Part shown: in pieces, positions 1-6,867 of the stretch
Position numbering within the stretch: the first letter of the stretch is position 1
How the letters are laid out: each line of letters begins with the position of its first letter
The notes under the pieces: model-generated
Databases searched by the model: none
Told to the model about the DNA's origin: nothing
Seen by the model: only the letters and a program-made list of their open reading frames with translations
Translations under genes and position numbers: made by a program
From: Ponticaulis sp.
GTDB taxonomy: Bacteria; Pseudomonadota; Alphaproteobacteria; Caulobacterales; Hyphomonadaceae
Direction of reading: 5' to 3'
Assembly: GCA_002699325.1 (NCBI GenBank)
Contig: PABS01000024.1
Coordinates: 6,822-16,646, forward strand
Length of the DNA: 9,825 nucleotides

Positions 1-159
1 AACATGATGGATACCGGCGTCACGCCGATGGACGATATCGCTGGTGAACCGGTGCAGCGCAGCCTGCTGGCAGCACGCACTGAAGCGAACCGCTTGGCGG
101 CCCGGGTGATCACTCGTCTCGGTCTGAAAACATCACAAGAGCGTTTCGTGCGCGTCTGA
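1..159 (+). CDS. 3' end of an unrecognised protein (partial)
   Basis: The first frame is open from the window edge to a TGA at 157-159, giving 52 C-terminal residues that end in ERFVRV. Third codon positions are mostly G or C, as in the neighbouring genes, which supports real coding. The segment is Ala/Arg-rich and probably helical (around SLLAARTEANRLAARVI), with no motif that I recognise. The start lies upstream of the window, so length and family cannot be judged. It converges on ccr with an 80-bp gap holding a terminator hairpin. Confidence 0.6.
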   Translation, partial: NMMDTGVTPMDDIAGEPVQRSLLAARTEANRLAARVITRLGLKTSQERFVRV

Positions 160-178
160 TCTGAATGTGCAATGACGC

Positions 179-213
179 AAAAAAAGGGGGCCTGAGCGGT
201 GATGCTCAGGCCC
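179..213 (-). terminator. Intrinsic terminator of ccr, possibly bidirectional
   Basis: A perfect 10-bp GC-rich stem, GGGCCTGAGC (188-197) with GCTCAGGCCC (204-213), encloses a six-base loop. On the minus strand the stem is followed by two C and then seven T (complement of the A run at 179-185), the classical rho-independent layout, placed 27 bp past the ccr stop. On the plus strand only a weak T-poor tract follows the stem, so termination of the upstream partial gene would be less efficient. Confidence 0.88.
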
Positions 214-239
214 TATTCAGTTGTGCACTTTGGGAGTGT

Positions 240-1517
240 TCAGTTTGACTTGATCGGGCCGTGGTCCAGGACATCGGCAACGGTGCGCAGCCCTGGCTTT
301 GGTGAGGTCACCAGAACGGCCATATTGCCTGGCAGGTGACGGTTATCCATCATCTTCTCATGGGCTTCGGGAATGTCGGACCATGGGAAGACTTCAGACA
401 TGCACGGGTCAATCCGGCGGTCGATGACCAGCTGGTTCGCCTGTGACGCCTGTTTCAGGTTCGCGAAGTGGGAGCCCTGAACCCGTTTCTGGCGCATCCA
501 GAGGAAGCGCGCATCCATTGTCAGGTTGAAGCCGGTCGTGCCGGCACAGATGACAACCATACCGCCGCGTTTGACGACGAAGACAGAGACCGGCATGGTC
601 GACTCGCCAGGGTGTTCAAACACCATATCGACGTCTTTCTTGCCGGTGATTTCCCAGATCGCCTTACCGAACTTCCGGGTCTCTTTCATATAATCGTTGA
701 ATTCCGGGCCGTTCACCTTTGGCAGCTGGCCCCAGCAATTAAACTCCTTGCGGTTCAGGGTCGCCTTCGCGCCCATGCTCATCACAAAGTCACGCTTGGA
801 ATCATCTGAGACCACACCAATCGCGTGCGCGCCCGTGACGGCGCAGAGCTGTGTCGCGAAAGATCCAAGGCCGCCAGATGCGCCCCAGACGAGGACGTTC
901 TCACCTGGACGCAGAATGTGCGGACGGTGGCCGAACAGCATACGGTAAGCGGTGGCGAGGGTCAGGGTGTAGCAGGCGCTCTCTTCCCAGGTCAGGTGCT
1001 TGGGACGCGGCATGCACTGGCGGGCCTGTACGCGGCAGAACTGAGCGAATGAACCATCTGGCGTCTCATAGCCCCAGATGCGCTGGCTCGGCGAAAACAT
1101 CGGGTCGCCGCCATTGCATTCCTCGTCGTCGCCATCATCCTGATTACAGTGGATGACAACCTCATCGCCCGGCTTCACGCGGGTCACCTTGCGGCCAACG
1201 GCCCAGACAATGCCAGACGCATCAGAGCCTGCAACGTGGAAGTCAGCCTTGTGCACATCGAACGGAGAGATGGGTTCGCCAAGGCCGGCCCAGACACCGT
1301 TATAGTTCACACCGGCAGCCATAACGAGCACGAGCACCTCGTCAGAATCGATTTCTGGCACCGGAACCTGCTCAACCTGCATGGCCTGATTAGGACGACC
1401 GTGACGCTCACGACGAATCGCCCAGGCGTGCATAAACTTTGGCACGTGAAATTCTGGCGGAATCTCGCCAACCTCGTAAATATCTTTCTGTTCACGTGCT
1501 TGCGTGACGACTGACAT
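240..1517 (-). CDS. ccr: Crotonyl-CoA carboxylase/reductase
   Basis: Ccr catalyses the NADPH-dependent reductive carboxylation of crotonyl-CoA to (2S)-ethylmalonyl-CoA, the key carbon-fixing step of the ethylmalonyl-CoA pathway for acetyl-CoA assimilation; the enzyme is cytosolic. The 425-residue product matches the usual length (about 430). It is a medium-chain dehydrogenase/reductase protein with an N-terminal GroES-like part and a Rossmann nucleotide site, WGASGGLGS, at 211-219. Residues matching the CO2-binding set described for Kitasatospora Ccr are visible: N73 in NYNGVW, E151 in GYETPDG and H350 in QGSHFAN. The aromatic residue before that Glu is Tyr150, where the Kitasatospora enzyme has Phe. 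I chose the ATG at 1517 because GGGGAG (complement of 1524-1529) lies six bases upstream; the open frame continues 54 codons further, but that extension looks non-coding and would cover the promoter. It is divergent from ecm and ends in a clear terminator. Confidence 0.97.
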   Translation of the reverse strand: MSVVTQAREQKDIYEVGEIPPEFHVPKFMHAWAIRRERHGRPNQAMQVEQVPVPEIDSDEVLVLVMAAGVNYNGVWAGLGEPISPFDVHKADFHVAGSDASGIVWAVGRKVTRVKPGDEVVIHCNQDDGDDEECNGGDPMFSPSQRIWGYETPDGSFAQFCRVQARQCMPRPKHLTWEESACYTLTLATAYRMLFGHRPHILRPGENVLVWGASGGLGSFATQLCAVTGAHAIGVVSDDSKRDFVMSMGAKATLNRKEFNCWGQLPKVNGPEFNDYMKETRKFGKAIWEITGKKDVDMVFEHPGESTMPVSVFVVKRGGMVVICAGTTGFNLTMDARFLWMRQKRVQGSHFANLKQASQANQLVIDRRIDPCMSEVFPWSDIPEAHEKMMDNRHLPGNMAVLVTSPKPGLRTVADVLDHGPIKSN

Positions 1518-1560
1518 ATCGATCTCCCCAAGAAATGGATCGCGTTGCGGCAGTATTCTG

Positions 1561-1578
1561 ACCTGCAACTTTGCAGGT
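1561..1578. promoter_or_regulatory. Perfect 18-bp dyad ACCTGCAA-CT-TTGCAGGT
   Basis: Two exact 8-base inverted arms are separated by CT, 44-61 bp upstream of the ccr start codon and just downstream of or overlapping its candidate -10. The symmetry and position fit an operator for a dimeric regulator; in the ccr leader RNA the arms could also pair only as a tight hairpin with a two-base loop, which is unfavourable. The TTTGCA core recalls TTTGCAAA-like sites described for RamB-type regulators of acetate metabolism, but I cannot assign the regulator from this window. Confidence 0.6.
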
Positions 1579-1606
1579 AAACTGACGCCTGGGAAGACAG
1601 AGTCAA
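1576..1606 (-). promoter_or_regulatory. Candidate ccr promoter
   Basis: On the minus strand TTGACT (complement of 1601-1606) matches five of six bases of a sigma-70 -35 box. The best following -10 choices, GTTTAC or TTTACC (complement of 1577-1582 or 1576-1581), are weak and sit at 18-19 bp spacing. Transcription would start within or just past the dyad at 1561-1578, leaving a leader of roughly 50 bases. The -35 is persuasive; the -10 is not. Confidence 0.25.
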
Positions 1607-1715
1607 CCGAAAAATTGTTGCGGTGCAATATGCAGGGCGCGGATTTCGTGAGTTTTTGCGCCTCAGCCCGCTTACGCACGCCAGACGGTGCCTTTAGGAA
1701 AAGATTTCAAATTTC

Positions 1716-1742
1716 TTTCCCGAAACAGTCGGTTCGGGGAAA
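1716..1742. repeat. Imperfect hairpin between ccr and ecm
   Basis: TTTCCCGAA (1716-1724) pairs with TTCGGGGAAA (1733-1742) with one bulged G around an eight-base loop; the core CCCGAA/TTCGGG is exact. Neither side has a T run, so it is not a canonical terminator. It may be another protein-binding dyad or a structured leader element. A shorter nested CCGA/TCGG pairing (1720-1723 with 1729-1732) is an alternative fold. Confidence 0.45.
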
Positions 1743-1767
1743 AATCATCTAAACATGCATTGCCGTT

Positions 1768-1785
1768 ATATGCATAAATGCATAT
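1768..1785. promoter_or_regulatory. Perfect 18-bp dyad ATATGCAT-AA-ATGCATAT
   Basis: Two exact 8-base arms flank AA, and each arm contains the self-palindrome ATGCAT; a third ATGCAT lies at 1755-1760. The dyad touches a TTGAAA at 1785-1790 that could be the ecm -35 box. If transcription begins near 1819, the dyad centre falls near -43, where class II activators commonly bind; a repressor is equally possible. Confidence 0.55.
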
Positions 1786-1812
1786 TGAAAATGTCTTTTT
1801 GCAGAGAATTTT
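1785..1812 (+). promoter_or_regulatory. Candidate ecm promoter
   Basis: TTGAAA (1785-1790) resembles a sigma-70 -35 box. The best -10 at 16-bp spacing is AATTTT (1807-1812), which matches only about half the consensus, as expected if an activator is needed. The implied leader is about 50 bases. Assignment is tentative. Confidence 0.3.
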
Positions 1813-1869
1813 CAGATTGTGTTGCGTTGCACACAGAGCTGGGTTTAGTTCGTGCACGGGAGATATGAG

Positions 1870-3858
1870 ATGACTGAGAAGCCTTATCAGCACGAAGCAG
1901 ACCGGCCCTGGATTTTCCGGACATATGCCGGACACTCCACAGCGGCGGAGTCCAACGCGCTTTATCGCAAGAACCTGTCCAAGGGGCAGACGGGGCTCTC
2001 AATTGCCTTCGACCTGCCGACGCAGACCGCCTATGACGCTGACCATGTTCTGTCGCGCGGCGAAGTCGGCAAGGTGGGCGTGCCAATCGGCCATCTGGGC
2101 GACATGCACACCCTGTTCGACCAGATCCCCGTCGCGGAGATGAATACCTCCATGACGATCAACGCCCCGGCCGCCTGGATGCTGGCACTCTATGTGGCGC
2201 TGGCGGACGAGCAGGGGGCTGATCGCAAAGCATTGCGCGGCACGACCCAGAACGACATCATCAAGGAATATCTCTCCCGCGGGACCTATGTTTTTCCGCC
2301 CAAGCCGAGCATGCGCCTGATCGCAGACATGGTCAGCTGGTGTTACACCGAAACACCGAAATGGAACCCGCTGAACGTGTGCTCATACCACCTCCAGGAA
2401 GCCGGCGCGACGCCGGAACAGGAGCTGGCCTATGCACTGGCAACGGCTTGCGCTGTGCTGGACGCGACAAAAGACAGCGGGCAGGTGCCGGACGAGGATT
2501 TCTCCATCGTTTTCGGCCGCATTTCCTTCTTCGTGAATGCCGGTGTGAAGTTCGTCACTGAACTCTGCAAAATGCGCGCATTCACCGATATGTGGGAAGA
2601 GATCGGCCGCGAGCGCTATGGCGTAACCGATGAGAAAGCCTTGCGTTTCCGTTATGGCGTGCAGGTGAACTCACTCGGGCTCACCGAACAGCAGCCGGAA
2701 AACAACGTCTATCGTATTCTGATCGAAGCGCTGGCCGTGACGCTGTCCAAACGGGCGCGCTGCCGAGCGCTTCAGCTTCCCGCCTGGAATGAGGCCATGG
2801 GTCTGCCGCGTCCTTGGGACCAGCAATGGTCACTGCGCTTGCAGCAGATCCTTGCCTATGAGACCGACCTTCTCGAATTCGAAGATCTGTTCGATGGCTC
2901 TCACGTGATTGAGGGCAAAACGAGCGAGCTCCGTGAAAAAGCGCGTCAGGAACTCTCAAAGATCGATGATATGGGCGGGGCCGTTGAGGCAGTCCAGTAC
3001 ATGAAAGAACAGCTGGTGGAGAGCCAGCGTCGCCGCGTCTCGGGCATTGAATCGGGCGATCATGCTGTGATCGGCGTGAACCGTTATGTCGAGACCGAAG
3101 AAAGCCCGCTTTCCGCTGGTGAGAAGAGCATTCAGAAGGTCGATCCGCTGCTGGAAGCTGAGACGGTCTCCAAACTGAAGGCCTGGCGTGAAAAGCGCGA
3201 TCAGAAAGAGGTGCAGACCGCGCTGGAGAATTTGCGCTCAGCCGCCGTCGAAGATCGCAACATTATGGAGCCAAGCATTGCTGCCGCAAAAGCTGGCGTC
3301 ACCACCGGCGAGTGGGGCGATGTGCTGCGCGAAGTCTTTGGGCAGTATCGAGGCCCGACAGGTGTTTCCATTGTGATGTCCTCTGATCCAGATGCTGCCG
3401 AGGCCGAAGTCCAGTCTGAGGTGAAGCGGGTGTCTGAGATGCTCGGCCGCACGCTGACCTATGTGCTGGGCAAGCCGGGCCTTGATGGTCACTCAAACGG
3501 GGCCGAACAGATTGCCACAAAGGCGCGTGCTGTGGGTATGGATGTGCGCTATGATGGCATCCGCTTCACGCCTGAGGAAATCGTCAATCAGGCGATTGAG
3601 AACAAGGCGCATGTTGTCGGCTTGTCCATCCTTTCAGGCAGCCATGTCGATCTTGTTCGAGACGTTGCTGCAAAGATGCGGGATAAGGGTATCAGCCATA
3701 TCCCGCTTGTTGTGGGTGGCATCATACCGCCGGAAGACGAGCTGGTCCTGCGCCAGGTCGGCGTTGCCCGTGTCTACACACCGAAAGACTATAAGCTGAA
3801 CAATATCATGCTTGATGTTGTGAAGCTGGTAGAGCGCAGCGCGACCGAGATGGCCTAG
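1870..3858 (+). CDS. ecm: Ethylmalonyl-CoA mutase, B12-dependent
   Basis: Ecm isomerises (2R)-ethylmalonyl-CoA to (2S)-methylsuccinyl-CoA using adenosylcobalamin, in the pathway that begins with Ccr. The 662-residue protein has the acyl-CoA mutase barrel (about 10-480), with RTYAGHST at 17-24 and FDLPTQTAYD at 47-56. A linker leads to a C-terminal B12-binding domain (about 525-655) carrying the DxHxxG signature, with D539, H541 as lower cobalt ligand and G544, then LSILSG and GG at 616-617. Fusion of both domains in one chain and the TQT stretch, where methylmalonyl-CoA mutases usually have ATHRG, favour Ecm over methylmalonyl-CoA mutase, and the divergent ccr supports this. I chose the ATG at 1870, seven bases after GGGAG (1858-1862); an in-frame GTG at 1852 has no comparable site. 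Its stop overlaps the stop of the opposing MFS gene. Confidence 0.93.
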   Translation: MTEKPYQHEADRPWIFRTYAGHSTAAESNALYRKNLSKGQTGLSIAFDLPTQTAYDADHVLSRGEVGKVGVPIGHLGDMHTLFDQIPVAEMNTSMTINAPAAWMLALYVALADEQGADRKALRGTTQNDIIKEYLSRGTYVFPPKPSMRLIADMVSWCYTETPKWNPLNVCSYHLQEAGATPEQELAYALATACAVLDATKDSGQVPDEDFSIVFGRISFFVNAGVKFVTELCKMRAFTDMWEEIGRERYGVTDEKALRFRYGVQVNSLGLTEQQPENNVYRILIEALAVTLSKRARCRALQLPAWNEAMGLPRPWDQQWSLRLQQILAYETDLLEFEDLFDGSHVIEGKTSELREKARQELSKIDDMGGAVEAVQYMKEQLVESQRRRVSGIESGDHAVIGVNRYVETEESPLSAGEKSIQKVDPLLEAETVSKLKAWREKRDQKEVQTALENLRSAAVEDRNIMEPSIAAAKAGVTTGEWGDVLREVFGQYRGPTGVSIVMSSDPDAAEAEVQSEVKRVSEMLGRTLTYVLGKPGLDGHSNGAEQIATKARAVGMDVRYDGIRFTPEEIVNQAIENKAHVVGLSILSGSHVDLVRDVAAKMRDKGISHIPLVVGGIIPPEDELVLRQVGVARVYTPKDYKLNNIMLDVVKLVERSATEMA

Positions 3859-3864
3859 GTCGCG
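3840..3864. repeat. Hairpin spanning the shared ecm/MFS stop codons
   Basis: CGCGACC (3840-3846) and GGTCGCG (3858-3864) form an exact 7-bp GC stem with an 11-base loop that includes most of the CTAG used for both stop codons. No T run follows on either strand, so it is not a standard intrinsic terminator. It might slow polymerase or protect the 3' ends of the two convergent messages. Confidence 0.4.
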
Positions 3865-5099
3865 TCGGGCTCGCCAGGCGCGAAGAGCTTGAAGCGTTCG
3901 GTGATGAAAACGATCAGGAAGGCGACGACACCCAGCACAACAAAACCCCAGAGTACGGGTACCATGGAGCCGTTATACTGGTGGGCAATCGAGCCGCCGA
4001 TCAGCGCCGCCATGGTTGTGGATGCAAAACCCAGAACGCCAGAGGCATAACCTGCGACTTCGCCCAAGGGCTCCATCGCCATGGAATTGAAGTTCGGCCC
4101 CATAAAGCCGAAATTCATGAAGACCAGCGAGAAGAGGACCATGAAGGCGATCAGGTTCGGGCCAAATATAATGGTCTGCGCCACCAGGATCAGGGCAAAG
4201 ACCGTGAAGCCGATCAACGCGATATGCGAGATCAGTCTCTGGCCAAGCCTCTCGACCAGACGTGAATTCGAGAAGGTCGCCACGGACATGGAGCCCGCAA
4301 TAATGGCAAAGCACAGCGTAAATTGCTCTGCCGAAAGCTTGAAAATATCGGTATAGATCTGCTCTGAGGCTGAAATGTAAGCAATAAGCGCGCCGAAGAT
4401 CACGCCACTTGCCATCATATAGCCCAGCGCTTCACGTGTTTTGAAAACAGTCCAGTAGGCTTTTGAAACGGCCTTCAGATTGATTGGCGTGCGTCGGTCT
4501 TCCGGGCGTGTTTCCGGCAGGCGAAACCACGACCAGAACAGCATGATCAGGCCGCCCGTCGCGAGAACGCCAAATGTGCTCTGCCACAGGTCAATCACAT
4601 TCATGATCTGCGCACCAATCATCGGCGCGAGGATGGGGACGACCATGAACACCGTCATCACCAGAGACATGATCCGGGCCATGCCGCGACCTACGAACAG
4701 GTCGCGTACAACACTGACGGCAATCACGCGTGTTCCTCCGGCAAAAATGCCGAGCATGAGACGCCAGACAAGGAGCGCATTGAAGGTGTCGGAGAGCGTG
4801 CAGCCAAGCGCGGTCACCACATAGCCGATCAGCACCACCCGCAGAACGGGCTTTCTCCCAAATCGGTCAGTGATTGGCCCCCAGAAGAGCTGAGAAATGC
4901 CAAACCCGATCATGTACACCAGCACAATGTACTGGGCATCGTTTTCACTTGGGGCATCGAGTGCAACGGCAATGCGCGAAAGGGCGGGCAGCATCACATC
5001 AATCGCCAAAGCATTCAGCGCCATAAGACAGGCCGTCATGGCGACAAATTCTGGCGTTGAGATTGAGTGACCGGCCAAAGGATGAGGTTTGGCTGACAT
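3855..5099 (-). CDS. MFS transporter, Bcr/CflA-like (DHA1) drug efflux family
   Basis: This is a predicted inner-membrane proton-coupled exporter of 414 residues, the usual size for a 12-helix major facilitator. Helix 1 contains the NALAIDVMLPALSRIA stretch typical of Bcr/CflA members; motif A, GPITDRFGRKPV, is at 74-85 between helices 2 and 3; VRDLF lies at 131-135, and a helix-5 segment with P155 and P159 (VVPILAPMIGAQI) follows. LPET at 194-197 precedes the central loop. Where many relatives have Gln in the RxxQG motif of helix 4, this protein has Leu (RLMLGI). The substrate cannot be read from sequence; multidrug, sulfonamide, bicyclomycin or a metabolite are all possible. The ATG at 5099 has AGGGAG (complement of 5113-5118) 13 bases upstream, a long spacing. 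It is convergent with ecm and divergent from trhO, so probably an independent single-gene unit. Confidence 0.87.
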   Translation of the reverse strand: MSAKPHPLAGHSISTPEFVAMTACLMALNALAIDVMLPALSRIAVALDAPSENDAQYIVLVYMIGFGISQLFWGPITDRFGRKPVLRVVLIGYVVTALGCTLSDTFNALLVWRLMLGIFAGGTRVIAVSVVRDLFVGRGMARIMSLVMTVFMVVPILAPMIGAQIMNVIDLWQSTFGVLATGGLIMLFWSWFRLPETRPEDRRTPINLKAVSKAYWTVFKTREALGYMMASGVIFGALIAYISASEQIYTDIFKLSAEQFTLCFAIIAGSMSVATFSNSRLVERLGQRLISHIALIGFTVFALILVAQTIIFGPNLIAFMVLFSLVFMNFGFMGPNFNSMAMEPLGEVAGYASGVLGFASTTMAALIGGSIAHQYNGSMVPVLWGFVVLGVVAFLIVFITERFKLFAPGEPDAT

Positions 5100-5213
5100 A
5101 ACAGGTCGGATACTCCCTAAATTCCGCTTTGCATATCCTCAAATTCAAATAGCTCGGATGTCGAGAAGTCACTTGTTTCGTCAGAAAGAGTGCTTATCGG
5201 GCATTCTGTCGCC

Positions 5214-5241
5214 TTGAAGTCTCGCCCCAGTCTCGTGTATT
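5214..5241 (+). promoter_or_regulatory. Candidate trhO promoter close to the start codon
   Basis: TTGAAG (5214-5219) and TGTATT (5236-5241), spaced by 16 bp, each match four of six sigma-70 consensus bases. A transcript from this promoter would begin at about 5248-5249, on or next to the ATG of trhO. That would explain the lack of a Shine-Dalgarno sequence before the gene. The call rests on weak boxes. Confidence 0.3.
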
Positions 5242-5248
5242 TCGCAGC

Positions 5249-6217
5249 ATGACCAAATTTACTGTCGCAGCGCTTTATAAGTTTACCCCTTTTCCTGAGT
5301 TTGAAAGCTGGCAGGATAAGATCCGCGATCACGCGAACTCGCTTGAGGTCTGCGGCTCGCTTCTCATTGCGGCTGAAGGCATTAACGGCACAATCGCTGC
5401 TCCCAGCGACGCCGCCATGCAGGACATGATCGACTATCTCCAGGCGATCCCGGCAATTGGCGAGCTGGAAGTGAAATACTCCCATGCGACCGAGAAGCCG
5501 TTCAAGCGTATGAAAGTACGCCTGAAAGAAGAGATTGTGCGTATGGGTGTTCCGGGCATCGACCCTAACCGTACGGTTGGCACCTATGTCGAGCCGGAAG
5601 ACTGGAATGCGCTGATTGCAGACCCGGAAACGCTGGTGATCGATACGCGTAACGGCTTTGAGATCGATATCGGCACGTTTCAGGGCGCGGTCGATCCGGA
5701 AACCAAAACCTTCCGCGAATTTCCGAAATGGGCGGATCAGCATATCGGCCCGCCCGGTGCCCGCAATGCCAAGCGAATCGCCATGTTCTGTACCGGCGGT
5801 ATTCGCTGTGAAAAGGCGACAGCCTATCTGAAAGAGCAGGGCCATGATGAGGTCTATCACCTCAAGGGCGGCATTCTGAAATATCTGGAGACGGTCCCTG
5901 AAGAGCAAAGCCTTTGGAAAGGCGAATGCTTTGTGTTCGATGAGCGCGTCTCGCTGAAGCATGGTCTGGAGCTGGGTGAATTTGTCAGCTGCCATGCCTG
6001 TGGGCGCGGCGTCAGCCCGGAAGGGCGCAAGAGCCCCAACTATGTTGTCGGCGTATCCTGCGACTATTGCATTGACGAATACACCGAAAACGATCGCGAG
6101 CGGTTCCGCCAGCGTCAGCTTCAGAACGAGCTCGCCCGTCAGCGCGGCGAAGCGCCGATGGGGCCTGAGGCTCAGCCGCATATGAAACGGGCGCGCCGCG
6201 ACCTCGAAGACGTCTGA
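5249..6217 (+). CDS. trhO: tRNA uridine-34 hydroxylase (rhodanese family, YceA/TrhO)
   Basis: TrhO forms 5-hydroxyuridine at the wobble position of certain tRNAs, the first step toward 5-methoxy- or 5-oxyacetyl-uridine. The 322-residue protein has the family layout: an N-terminal acylphosphatase-like region (about 1-95, with EGINGT at 43-48), a rhodanese domain (about 120-217) with active-site loop CTGGIRCEKA at 181-190 and C181 as catalytic cysteine, and a C-terminal part with CHAC (248-251) and CDYC (271-274), a likely zinc site. The tail is basic (MKRARRD), suitable for RNA contact. The ATG at 5249 has no Shine-Dalgarno-like sequence upstream; the conserved N-terminal MTKFTVAALYKF supports this start. 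It heads a three-gene operon; its TGA shares one base with the next ATG. The family assignment is strong; activity in this organism is inferred. Confidence 0.95.
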   Translation: MTKFTVAALYKFTPFPEFESWQDKIRDHANSLEVCGSLLIAAEGINGTIAAPSDAAMQDMIDYLQAIPAIGELEVKYSHATEKPFKRMKVRLKEEIVRMGVPGIDPNRTVGTYVEPEDWNALIADPETLVIDTRNGFEIDIGTFQGAVDPETKTFREFPKWADQHIGPPGARNAKRIAMFCTGGIRCEKATAYLKEQGHDEVYHLKGGILKYLETVPEEQSLWKGECFVFDERVSLKHGLELGEFVSCHACGRGVSPEGRKSPNYVVGVSCDYCIDEYTENDRERFRQRQLQNELARQRGEAPMGPEAQPHMKRARRDLEDV

Positions 6218-6867
6218 TGACGTATCCCATCCTTTATAGCTTCAGGCGATGCCCGTATGCCATGCGGGCACGGCTGGCATTGTTATCCAGCGGCACAGTC
6301 TGCACGCATCGCGAAATCCTGCTGCGTGACAAGCCCGAAGCTATGCTGGAGGCGTCGCCCAAAGGGACGGTTCCCGTGCTGGTTCTCGAAGATGGATCTG
6401 TGCTGGAAGAGAGCCTTGATGTGGCCTTCTGGGCGCTCAGGCGGAACGACCCTGAACACTGGCTCGCGCCCTGGAAGGCCGATCGCGAAGATGCTGACGC
6501 GCTGCTGGCGCGCAATGATGGGCCTTTCAAACATCACCTCGACCGCTACAAGTATGCGACCCGATATGAAGACGCAGACGAGCTGGAGCATCGCGAAGCT
6601 GGCCTCGCCATCCTTGAGGATCTCAATGCGCGTCTGTCTGACACCGGCTATCTTGGCGGTGAGCAGTTTTCCTTTCTCGACGCCGGCATTGCGCCTTTTG
6701 TTCGCCAATTCAGAATTCCGGCTAAGGATTGGTTTGATGCGCTGGATCTGCCAAATCTTCAGAATTGGCTGAACAATTTTATGGAAAGTTCGCGCTTTGC
6801 CATTGTCATGAAGAAGTATCCGGTCTGGGATGGTGAAGACGACCATCACAGGTTTCCGGGGGACTAA
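6217..6867 (+). CDS. Glutathione S-transferase family protein
   Basis: This is a 216-residue cytosolic GST-like protein. The N-terminal thioredoxin fold (about 1-78) shows C12 in CPYA (12-15), a putative cis-proline in TVPVLV (P53) and the EES glutathione-contact turn at 64-66; a helical C-terminal domain follows (about 90-205). A cysteine at the N-terminal active position with no second cysteine resembles glutaredoxin-2- and omega-like GSTs, which tend to catalyse thiol transfer, deglutathionylation or reductive reactions rather than conjugation. The substrate is unknown. The start ATG shares its A with the trhO stop, in the pattern TGATG, and its stop overlaps the following ATG, so translation is probably coupled on both sides. 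Its placement beside a rhodanese hydroxylase whose active cysteine may be oxidised suggests a redox-support role, which is inference only. Confidence 0.88.
   Translation: MTYPILYSFRRCPYAMRARLALLSSGTVCTHREILLRDKPEAMLEASPKGTVPVLVLEDGSVLEESLDVAFWALRRNDPEHWLAPWKADREDADALLARNDGPFKHHLDRYKYATRYEDADELEHREAGLAILEDLNARLSDTGYLGGEQFSFLDAGIAPFVRQFRIPAKDWFDALDLPNLQNWLNNFMESSRFAIVMKKYPVWDGEDDHHRFPGD

Larger units (their letters stand above)
1518..1869. promoter_or_regulatory. 352-bp divergent ccr-ecm control region
   Basis: This is the only stretch over 300 bases without a gene. It is more AT-rich than the flanking genes, especially at 1740-1815, and holds two perfect 18-bp dyads (1561-1578 and 1768-1785), a GC-rich hairpin (1716-1742), a small TTGC-GGT-GCAA dyad (1618-1628), TGTGT-N8-ACACA (1818-1835) and candidate promoters in both directions. 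I saw no cobalamin-riboswitch-like B12 box although ecm needs B12. Short frames that cross it lack Shine-Dalgarno sites and gene-like composition, so I call no small gene. Confidence 0.75.

Noticed and set aside
1518..1679. 54-codon N-terminal extension of ccr
   Set aside because: The ATG at 1517 has a well-placed GGGGAG and gives the normal Ccr length; the extension lacks a ribosome site and would place the dyad and promoter inside the gene.
1852..1869. GTG start for ecm six codons upstream
   Set aside because: No Shine-Dalgarno sequence at suitable distance, while ATG 1870 has GGGAG seven bases before it.
1518..1869. Possible cobalamin riboswitch before the B12-dependent ecm
   Set aside because: No B12-box-like sequence or matching multi-stem layout was seen; mutases that use B12 are also not usual targets of this riboswitch.
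1672..2086. Minus-strand small open frames of 87 and 106 codons crossing the ecm start
   Set aside because: They overlap the conserved ecm start region, have low-complexity Arg/Ser/Pro-rich sequence typical of shadow frames, and lack ribosome sites.
5117..6181. A 354-codon open frame on the minus strand opposite trhO
   Set aside because: It is the mirror of a clearly conserved trhO reading frame, matches no family I recognise, and long antisense frames are common in GC-rich genes. It would also overlap the MFS promoter.
6283..6849. 188-codon minus-strand frame opposite the GST gene
   Set aside because: Antisense of a conserved gene; no recognisable domain or ribosome site.
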